From IMG/VR virus record IMGVR_UViG_3300029258_000936, positions 1-36,932 of that record: DNA of 36,932 nucleotides, one strand, 5' to 3'. The stretch's first letter is position 1. Each line of letters starts with the position of its first letter. Below the pieces are notes generated by a model. It was given only the letters and a program-made list of their open reading frames with translations. It made no database searches and was not told the origin of the DNA. Position numbers and translations under genes: made by a program. This stretch comes from a virus. Positions 31,722 through 36,932 of this stretch are shown one piece after another.

Positions 31722-32103
31722 AAAGACAATACCTATAACACCTGTATCAGCATCACGTCCGCGTGTGGCAAGAGGTCGTGTATTTTATAAAGAAGCGTAT
31801 GAGGAATTTCGCAATGACTTTGATAAATGGCTTACAACACAGAAACGTGATCAAATAACCGGAATGGTTGAGGTTTATCTTGAGTTTTATATAGCAATGC
31901 CAAAATCTTTTTCAAAGAAAAAAGCTAGTGAGCTAGACGGAGAATACTGTGATAAAAATCTTGATATTGATAATCTTGAAAAGGCTGTATATGACAAAAT
32001 AAGTAACTTTTTTATTGAAGATGATAGGTACATTGTACGCAATGCAAATGTAAAAAAATGGTCAAGCAATCCACGTATTGAAATGGAAATAAGCACTGTA
32101 TAG
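31708..32103 (+). CDS. rusA: RusA-type Holliday junction resolvase
   Basis: 131 residues. SRPRVARGRVFYKEAYEEF at the start matches the RusA N-terminal DNA-contact region, and KNLDIDNLEKAVYDKISNFF then EDDRYIVR gives the conserved acidic Mg2+ site (D, D, D/E pattern of RusA: DIDNL and DD). RusA homodimers cut four-way junctions. It overlaps the upstream gene, and the start of a repressed promoter region follows. Confidence 0.85.
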   Translation: MRIIKKTIPITPVSASRPRVARGRVFYKEAYEEFRNDFDKWLTTQKRDQITGMVEVYLEFYIAMPKSFSKKKASELDGEYCDKNLDIDNLEKAVYDKISNFFIEDDRYIVRNANVKKWSSNPRIEMEISTV

Positions 32104-32143
32104 CAACAAAATAAATACTTTTCCCCATGAGTATTTATGCAAC

Positions 32144-32175
32144 CCCTTGCATACATTTATGCAAGGGTGTATACT
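32144..32175 (+). promoter_or_regulatory. promoter with operator over the -35
   Basis: TTGCAT (32147-32152), 17-nt spacer, TATACT (32170-32175). The inverted repeat CCCTTGCATA (32144-32153), loop CATT, TATGCAAGGG (32158-32167) is perfect and covers the -35 and most of the spacer, an ideal repressor site. The start is near 32182, giving a leader of about 42 nt with the near copy of the leader repeat. Confidence 0.65.
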
Positions 32176-32194
32176 GTGTTACAAAGGTCGATAA

Positions 32195-32210
32195 AAACAT
32201 TACTAACCAA
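32195..32210 (+). repeat. leader repeat near-copy
   Basis: AAACATTACTAACCAA, one mismatch from the 17-bp repeat at 7591 and 32702 over the shared part. It is in the 5' leader of the 32224 gene and followed by ATTCGCCT before ATG. Confidence 0.5.
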
Positions 32211-32223
32211 TAATTATTCGCCT

Positions 32224-32406
32224 ATGTTAAACACTTTGACACGGATCGCAGGAATAGCCCTTGCATGTTATATCATGTTACTTGCAGTATGGGGATTCTT
32301 GATAATAGGTTGTGTATCAGCAAGCGGTGACGCTTGGCAACAATGCGGAGACAATGTACTCACAGACGTTGTACGCACAATATATCCGTGGGATCTAATG
32401 CTATGA
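32224..32406 (+). CDS. small membrane protein or lipoprotein, 60 aa
   Basis: The frame is open from 32137, but ATG at 32224 follows the promoter at 32170 and the leader. The first hydrophobic stretch (9-30, GIALACYIMLLAVWGFLIIGC) is followed by a Cys, so a lipobox-like LIIGC is possible, then a polar segment with a further Cys. Early gene position. Function unknown. Confidence 0.6.
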   Translation: MLNTLTRIAGIALACYIMLLAVWGFLIIGCVSASGDAWQQCGDNVLTDVVRTIYPWDLML

Positions 32407-32549
32407 AACAGAAAGAAATAATTGATGCACGAGAATCAGGCAGTAAAGGAGGAAACACCACAAAACAAAAGTACGGAACATCACACTATTCTAAGATTGC
32501 AAAAGAGAGGTGGATCAAACAAAAAAAGGCAAAGCAGAAAAATGGATAA
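32403..32549 (+). CDS. KGG-like basic protein, 48 aa
   Basis: MKQKEIIDARESGSKGGNTTKQKYGTSHYSKIAKERW then Lys/Gln-rich. The segment SKGGNTTKQKYGTSHYSKIA resembles the KGG-type Gly-Gly-Lys-Tyr-Gly motif of small stress-related and phage proteins. It overlaps the upstream stop (ATGA) and the next start by 8 nt. Confidence 0.55.
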   Translation: MKQKEIIDARESGSKGGNTTKQKYGTSHYSKIAKERWIKQKKAKQKNG

Positions 32550-32685
32550 TTTACCAAACATTAAATTCCATAGCAGCCAAAGCGTATGTACACATTCTCC
32601 GTGGTGTGAAGACGGAGAAGTATGTCGATGTGACAAGTACGCTAAGTTTGAGGAAGAAGAAAATAAAAACACCGCACAAGATTAG
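32542..32685 (+). CDS. Cys-rich small protein, 47 aa
   Basis: Start at 32542 rather than the upstream in-frame TTG, because the former overlaps the preceding stop. Cys at about residues 16, 22, 28 and 30 (VCTHSPWC and VCRC), then an acidic Lys/Glu tail: a possible zinc knuckle. Early gene, function unknown. Confidence 0.55.
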   Translation: MDNLPNIKFHSSQSVCTHSPWCEDGEVCRCDKYAKFEEEENKNTAQD

Positions 32686-32701
32686 TGCGATGTCTTTAAA
32701 C

Positions 32702-32718
32702 CCAAACATTATTAACCA
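32702..32718 (+). repeat. leader repeat copy 2
   Basis: CCAAACATTATTAACCA, identical to 7591-7607, 20 nt upstream of the annealase start at 32738. Confidence 0.6.
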
Positions 32719-32737
32719 CTAAAATTATATAACACTT

Positions 32738-33475
32738 ATGTCAGAGAGTAAACCTATTGTTGTTGAAATCAATAATGAGATCAATGCTCAGCTCAAAACA
32801 GAAGCAGTAAAAAGGGCATTACTTGCTACGACATTTAAGAAGTTTGACGACAAGTTAATGCGACAAGCACTTACTGAGGGAATGTTGCGCGGCTTTACGT
32901 TTAAAAATTTCTTGCAAAAAGATATCTACGCTATCAAATATGGCGACGGATATAGTCTCATGACATCTATTGATTATGCACGAAAAATAGGTATGAGAAA
33001 TAGTGTTGTTGGATCTTGTAAACCTGAGTATGAAACAGAAAAAGACGATGAAGGAAACAAAAAAATTATCTCATGTACTGTTACAGTCAAAAGAAAAATC
33101 GACGAATATGTCGGAGAATACACAGCTACAGTGTATTTTGATGAGTATTACAAGCCCGGCAAGACATGGAATGGTAAGTACACACCTAATTTATGGGATA
33201 CAAAACCACGAACAATGATCGCAAAAGTTGCAGAGATGCACGCACTGCGTAAAGCATGTCCTGAGGATCTATCTCAGATTTATGTTGAGGAAGAATTTGA
33301 AAAAGAAGCATACGTGGTCGAAGAAAAAGAAAATCGCTATCGTGAAGCAAACGATACTAGCGAATCATTAAAAATGGGTAACTTAGAACAAAAAGATGCC
33401 GACAAAAACAGCAAAAAAGCCAAAGAAGATAAAGCCAAAAATGACGCTGCCGAAAGTGAACAGGGTAGTGACTAA
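32738..33475 (+). CDS. RecT/Bet-like single-strand annealing protein
   Basis: 245 residues. Core motifs: KDIYAIKYGDGYSLMTSIDYARKIGMRN (about 58-90), and NLWDTKPRTMIAKVAEMHALRKACPEDL (about 148-178), the W..KPR.M..K.AE..ALR pattern of the Bet/RecT superfamily. It binds single-stranded DNA and anneals homologous strands. The C-terminal 50 residues are Lys/Glu-rich and disordered, and their code overlaps the start of the nuclease-FtsK gene. It is paired with a nuclease as in the lambda Red operon. The leader has the 17-bp repeat. Confidence 0.82.
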   Translation: MSESKPIVVEINNEINAQLKTEAVKRALLATTFKKFDDKLMRQALTEGMLRGFTFKNFLQKDIYAIKYGDGYSLMTSIDYARKIGMRNSVVGSCKPEYETEKDDEGNKKIISCTVTVKRKIDEYVGEYTATVYFDEYYKPGKTWNGKYTPNLWDTKPRTMIAKVAEMHALRKACPEDLSQIYVEEEFEKEAYVVEEKENRYREANDTSESLKMGNLEQKDADKNSKKAKEDKAKNDAAESEQGSD

Positions 33476-35393
33476 AGAAAAAGGTAAGTTTGCACTAGAT
33501 CATCTATCAGCATCGAGTCTTATCAAGTTTTCTACAAATCCTATTCTATTCAAAATGGAAGCGATGAACGGAGACTATGTTGATACGTTACAACGGTCAA
33601 GCGGCATTCTTGGAAAAGCATATCACCACGCACTATTTGTTTATTACGGAGGTTCTGATGAACATCCTGTATCGAATGAGTCAGAAGCAATCAAAGCAGG
33701 ACTTGAAGCAGGCACGCAATACGTTGAAAACTACAATGAAAATTTTATTGAGTTTACATCTACGTTGCCAAACAAGCAAAAGATTATTGAAAAAGTTGTA
33801 TTTCTATTTCAAGAATACGTAAAACAATATCCTTTTGATCCTAAAAGAGAAAAGATTGTAAGCCTTGAGGAGAGTTACAAAGAATTTATCTCTGTCGAAT
33901 GGAAAGGACAACATATCGTTTTACCTATCCCACTAAAGGCGCGTATCGACAAGATATACGATGATGAGGATCAAGAATTGTGCATTGAAGACTACAAATC
34001 AGTACACAGTTTCTCGAATCCTGACAAGATTGATGGAGCAAAGATCATACAGGCTATCGAGTATTACTTTATTGCGTATGCAGTATATGGAAGGCAACCA
34101 AAAAGTGCAGTAAACGGTGAAGCGGTATTTGTGCCTAATGTTAATGCCTTGTTTGATAACGAGGTTGCCATGATTGCATATATCCACCGCCTCGATGAAC
34201 CTGATGAAGTCGCAAAGGAAATGAAACGCTTGAAGGTCGAAAACATAACTGATCTTTTGAGGGAGAAATTACATAAATCATCATCTATCAAGATGTTTGA
34301 AAAAACCCTTGAGGAGAAGTTTAAAACTTATAAATCTATTGATTATTCTAAAATGAACATTGAAGAAAAAATACAAACAAAGCTCATGGAGTTCGGTATT
34401 CTCGTTAATTTCCATGAAAAGGTTGAGGGTCACTCAGTTACACAATATCGTTACAATCCGTCAATGGGTGTAAAGATGAAGACATTAAACAATCATGTTA
34501 AAGATATCGAGCAAATTACCGGAGTATCTGGTATCCGTATTCTTGCGCCAGTGCCAAACACTACATTTGTAGGTTTTGAAGTGCCAAAGAAAGAACGTAC
34601 TTTTGTTGAAGGAACACCTGAAACTAGCGGTTTTGACATTGCTATCGGAGTTGATCTCATGGGTGCAATACGTCGTTTTGACTTGCGAGAATCACCACAC
34701 ATGCTTATTGCAGGTGCTACAGGGTCAGGAAAATCTGTATTTGTGAACAGCTTAATAACACAGTTGCAACAGGTAAAGAACGCAGAGTTGCACTTATTTG
34801 ATCCAAAGCTTGTTGAGCTTGCCGTATACGAAGGAGGACAGCGCGTGAGAGAGTACGAAACGGACGCTGAGACGATTTACGACTCATTGCGGTCTCTTGT
34901 ATCGGAAATGAACAAAAGATACGACAGAATGAAAGATAAGGGGGTACGCAAGATATCAGACTATACAGGTCGCATGTCTTACAAGTTTGTCTTTATCGAC
35001 GAGTACGGAGATCTTATTGCTGCACAGCATGAGAAAAAAGAATGGGTAAATACTGGTGAGGTATACCAAATAGGAGAGAAAAAGGGTATGCCAAAGCAAA
35101 AACTTGAGGTAACGAATATCTCAAAAGAGATAGAACGTATGGTGCTACTTCTTGCACAAAAAGCAAGAGGTGCTGGTATTCACTTGATTATCTCGACACA
35201 ACGTCCGTCAGTAAACATCTTATCCGGTTCTATTAAAAATAATTTCCCTACAAAAGTAGCATTTCGTATGGCAAATACTACGGATAGTATTGTGGCCATT
35301 GATCAACCTGGAGCTGAGGCACTACTTGGAAAGGGAGATATGCTTTTTATTGCAGACAAAGGAGTCGAGCGTTTGCAGGGATATAACGTATAA
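33396..35393 (+). CDS. fusion of PD-(D/E)XK nuclease and FtsK/SpoIIIE DNA translocase
   Basis: 665 residues if the first ATG is used; another start at 33441 is possible, since the first overlaps the annealase by 80 nt. N-terminal RecB/Cas4-like nuclease: LSASSLIKF, H77-H78 (GKAYHHAL), D185 (ARIDKIYDD), D199-Y-K201 (EDYKS) and Q219-A-I-E-Y-Y223 (QAIEYYFIAY). Residues about 322-410 match the FtsK alpha/beta fold (FGILVNFHEKVEGHSVTQYRY, PSMGVKM, IRILAPVPNTTFVGFEVP). Walker A GATGSGKS is at 440-447, Walker B FIDEYGD with D535-E536, and ISTQRPSVNILSG near 605. No N-terminal membrane part and no gamma domain. I infer a nuclease moved along DNA by a hexameric motor. Confidence 0.85.
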   Translation: MPTKTAKKPKKIKPKMTLPKVNRVVTKEKGKFALDHLSASSLIKFSTNPILFKMEAMNGDYVDTLQRSSGILGKAYHHALFVYYGGSDEHPVSNESEAIKAGLEAGTQYVENYNENFIEFTSTLPNKQKIIEKVVFLFQEYVKQYPFDPKREKIVSLEESYKEFISVEWKGQHIVLPIPLKARIDKIYDDEDQELCIEDYKSVHSFSNPDKIDGAKIIQAIEYYFIAYAVYGRQPKSAVNGEAVFVPNVNALFDNEVAMIAYIHRLDEPDEVAKEMKRLKVENITDLLREKLHKSSSIKMFEKTLEEKFKTYKSIDYSKMNIEEKIQTKLMEFGILVNFHEKVEGHSVTQYRYNPSMGVKMKTLNNHVKDIEQITGVSGIRILAPVPNTTFVGFEVPKKERTFVEGTPETSGFDIAIGVDLMGAIRRFDLRESPHMLIAGATGSGKSVFVNSLITQLQQVKNAELHLFDPKLVELAVYEGGQRVREYETDAETIYDSLRSLVSEMNKRYDRMKDKGVRKISDYTGRMSYKFVFIDEYGDLIAAQHEKKEWVNTGEVYQIGEKKGMPKQKLEVTNISKEIERMVLLLAQKARGAGIHLIISTQRPSVNILSGSIKNNFPTKVAFRMANTTDSIVAIDQPGAEALLGKGDMLFIADKGVERLQGYNV

Positions 35394-35397
35394 CATT

Positions 35398-35736
35398 ATG
35401 GAATTATCATATGAAAAAATGAAAAAGATGCGTATTGAGCTTGATAAGGGTATTAGAGAGTTTATGTTTGAGGCAAAAAAAGATGGAGCATTGAAACCTG
35501 AGCTAGTGACGAGAACAAAAAATCTCATGAAAATTAGCCTTCGTGCGTACGAAAAACCTCTTACCATAAACAACTTGCAGATGATGCGTGAGGGTGTTCT
35601 TGTATCTATCGTCGCTCTTGGACAAGAAACATTCATTGAAGACTCATCACACGCAAAACTAATGATGATACTCGCTGTTATACAGAGTATTATTGACGAA
35701 GAAAAAGAAAAATTAACAAGTAATCTACCCGAATAG
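35398..35736 (+). CDS. helical protein, 112 aa
   Basis: The open frame extends upstream into the fusion gene, but ATG at 35398 starts after the fusion stop (35393). MELSYEKMKKMRIELDKGIREF is followed by several helices and an acidic tail (IIDEEKEKLTSN). No family recognised. It lies between the fusion and endonuclease VII, so a DNA-processing role is possible. Confidence 0.6.
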   Translation: MELSYEKMKKMRIELDKGIREFMFEAKKDGALKPELVTRTKNLMKISLRAYEKPLTINNLQMMREGVLVSIVALGQETFIEDSSHAKLMMILAVIQSIIDEEKEKLTSNLPE

Positions 35737-35737
35737 T

Positions 35738-36130
35738 ATGTCTCGTAGAATGTTTAAAAAATATGACGACACTCTTTATCAAAAGATGAAGAAAGAAAAA
35801 CGAACAATTCACAGGAGAAACTGGTTAGTAAAGAAAAACGGCACTTTATCGTCCGTTAGGTCACTTTCAGAGTTGTCGTCGTATAATTACTTTCTACAGA
35901 AACAAGAAAATTGTTGTGGTATATGTGGCAAAAAGCAAGTTGATGAGGTTAGAGATTTTGCTATAGACCATGACCATGATACAGGTATCGTCAGAGGATT
36001 ATTATGTTTTAAGTGTAATTCTGGTATTGCTTTATTGCAAGAAGACGTAGACATACTGAGATCAGCTATAAAATACCTTGAACTAGACGAATTTGTTATA
36101 AGGGTTAATAACCGATATAGGCATGAATAA
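35738..36130 (+). CDS. endonuclease VII-type HNH resolvase
   Basis: 130 residues: CCGICGKK (zinc Cys pair), DFAIDHDHDTGIVRGLLCFKCNSGIALL (His-Asp-His-Asp beta-beta-alpha metal site, then second Cys pair) and EDVDILRSAIKYL. This is the recombination endonuclease VII (T4 gp49) pattern. It cuts branched DNA and junctions during packaging. A second junction resolvase, RusA, is encoded at 31708. The last 8 nt overlap the replication initiator. Confidence 0.85.
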   Translation: MSRRMFKKYDDTLYQKMKKEKRTIHRRNWLVKKNGTLSSVRSLSELSSYNYFLQKQENCCGICGKKQVDEVRDFAIDHDHDTGIVRGLLCFKCNSGIALLQEDVDILRSAIKYLELDEFVIRVNNRYRHE

Positions 36131-36875
36131 TGGCTGGATAAAACTTCATAGACGGATACTTGAAAACCCTATTGTAAGAAAGCCGAAATATATAACATTG
36201 TGGATTGTGATTCTACTAAAAGCTAATCATAAAGAAAAAGAGATGATATGGAATAATGATGTTATAAGTGTTAAATCTGGTCAATTTATTACCGGAAGAA
36301 AAGAGCTATCTCGTGAGACAGGAATACCTGAGACAACAATCGAAAGAATACTAAAATTTCTAGAAAGTAGACACCAAATCAGACAACACAAAACTACTAA
36401 ATATCGTTTAATTACAATAGTTAATTGGCAAGAGTATCAAATTCTAGACACCAAAACGGACAACAAACGGACAACAAACGGACAACAAACGGACACAAAC
36501 AAGAATGATAATAAAGATAATAAAGAGAAGAAAGAAACGCCCCCTCATGCAAAATTGAGTTATCTTGATAATTTGCCCGAGGATCATCTCAATGAATTTC
36601 ATGTGAAGTACCACGCAAGCAAAGAGAAGATCAAAGAGAAGTCACACGATCTTGCTAATTGGTGTCGTAGTGAGGGTAAGAAAAAGAAGAATTACAGAGC
36701 CTTTTTGTTGAGAATTATGAATAAAGATTTTGAGAAAAGAGATCTTGATTCTTTGAAACGAATTATATTCTCTCGAGAAGAAGTGAAAGAAAACGGTACA
36801 GTTAAATTTAAAAATGTACCAAATGAGCTTTTTGAAGTCGCAAAAAAGCATAAGTTAATACAAAATAAATCATGA
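36123..36875 (+). CDS. winged-helix replication initiator
   Basis: 250 residues. GWIKLHRRILENPIVRKPKYITLWIVILLKANH at the start, and SGQFITGRKELSRETGIPETTIERILKFLESRHQI as a helix-turn-helix with wing: the N-terminal domain of phage replication initiators (DnaD/RepO-like). A low-complexity polar linker (residues 112-140) encodes the iterons, as in lambda gene O. The C-terminal half (150-250) is basic with DHLNEFHVKYHASKEKIK and a Lys-rich end. It should open the origin and load a helicase from the host, as no phage helicase is visible. Confidence 0.75.
   Translation: MNNGWIKLHRRILENPIVRKPKYITLWIVILLKANHKEKEMIWNNDVISVKSGQFITGRKELSRETGIPETTIERILKFLESRHQIRQHKTTKYRLITIVNWQEYQILDTKTDNKRTTNGQQTDTNKNDNKDNKEKKETPPHAKLSYLDNLPEDHLNEFHVKYHASKEKIKEKSHDLANWCRSEGKKKKNYRAFLLRIMNKDFEKRDLDSLKRIIFSREEVKENGTVKFKNVPNELFEVAKKHKLIQNKS
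36457..36537 (+). repeat. iterons and AT-rich stretch, candidate replication origin
   Basis: Three perfect copies of the 11-bp unit CGGACAACAAA at 36457-36467, 36468-36478 and 36479-36489, then CGGACACAAAC, followed by an A/T-rich run (36499-36537) with little GC. It is inside the initiator gene, the same organisation as lambda ori inside gene O, with a probable unwinding region immediately after. Confidence 0.6.
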
Positions 36876-36932
36876 AAATATCAGAAGTAAAAATAGGTGA
36901 GATTGTTCACATTTCACAAAAAAATAAAAAGC
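36872..36932 (+). CDS. 5' part of a small protein (gene crosses the window ends)
   Basis: ATG at 36872 overlaps the initiator stop (ATGA). Twenty codons (MKISEVKIGEIVHISQKNKK) run to the window edge and leave one base; with the first two bases of the window they make Leu and read on in frame to the TGA at 156-158. The joined product has 72 residues with a charged, coiled-coil-like end. Confidence 0.7.
   Translation, partial: MKISEVKIGEIVHISQKNKK

Noticed and set aside
32137-32223. Upstream start for the 60-residue membrane protein
   Set aside because: It would start inside the promoter and operator at 32144-32175, upstream of the predicted transcription start.
95-36851. Many open frames on the - strand and in overlapping + frames
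   Set aside because: They lie inside better-supported genes, have no promoter or leader signal, and no protein pattern; all real genes are on the + strand.
1-36932. Stop-codon recoding, as in some phages and candidate phyla
   Set aside because: TGA and TAG end many genes cleanly (TGA at 158, 2053, 4460, 30044, 31223, 36875; TAG at 22663-region genes and 3259), so no recoding is needed.
1-36932. CRISPR arrays, tRNA genes, integrase or insertion sequences
   Set aside because: No regularly spaced repeats beyond the three tandem iterons, no cloverleaf-like sequence and no recombinase pattern were seen.

Overview
The window reads as the complete genome of a short-tailed (podovirus-like) double-stranded DNA phage. 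All supported genes lie on the + strand, mostly with 0-30 nt gaps or ATGA/TAATG overlaps. The two ends appear to be an arbitrary cut in a circular or circularly permuted molecule: the unfinished gene at the right edge (from 36872) continues in frame into the unfinished gene at the left edge (to 158), giving one 72-codon gene with ATGA overlaps on both sides. TGA is a normal stop codon (for example at 158, 2053, 4460 and 31223), so the standard bacterial code applies. I see no integrase, tRNA, CRISPR array or insertion sequence.

Layout: 1-1000 holds small genes at the end of the replication side. 1065-7262 holds the terminase genes; the small subunit (1065) and large subunit (5748) are separated by about 4 kb of small accessory genes, including a DPPH-type methyltransferase, a peptide deformylase and several small membrane or zinc-binding proteins. 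7327-11393 holds receptor-binding or surface proteins, two of them with Sec signal peptides. 11386-16778 is the head module: portal, scaffold, an N4-gp56-like major capsid protein and accessory head proteins. 16861-28877 is the neck, tail and ejection module: a gp4/gp11-like adaptor, fibre proteins, a nozzle-like protein and two large ejection-type proteins. The second of these, 1551 residues, has a J-domain-like HPD segment and an ADP-ribosyltransferase-like segment. 28944-30325 is lysis: membrane-anchored lysozyme-like protein, zinc amidase and holin. 30325-31334 is a regulatory patch with micro-genes, a Cro-like repressor, a candidate small RNA, two terminators and a large inverted repeat. 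31335-36932 is recombination and replication: RusA, a RecT/Bet-like annealase, a fused PD-(D/E)XK nuclease-FtsK motor, endonuclease VII, and a winged-helix replication initiator with iterons inside its gene.

Two features stand out. First, the fused RecB/Cas4-like nuclease plus FtsK/SpoIIIE translocase directly follows a single-strand annealing protein. It suggests a phage recombination machine in which a translocating nuclease replaces the usual simple exonuclease, with two unrelated Holliday-junction-type nucleases nearby. Second, expression signals are unusual: at least six genes have an extended -10 (TGnTATAAT-like) ending exactly 6 nt before ATG, which places the predicted transcription start on the A of ATG, so these mRNAs should be leaderless. 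Most other genes lack a Shine-Dalgarno sequence, although two micro-genes at 30802 and 30901 have strong ones.

Host: the lysozyme-like protein has a domain style I associate with Patescibacteria (CPR) genomes, and the AT-rich leaderless expression fits such a host. This is a weak inference, not a demonstration.
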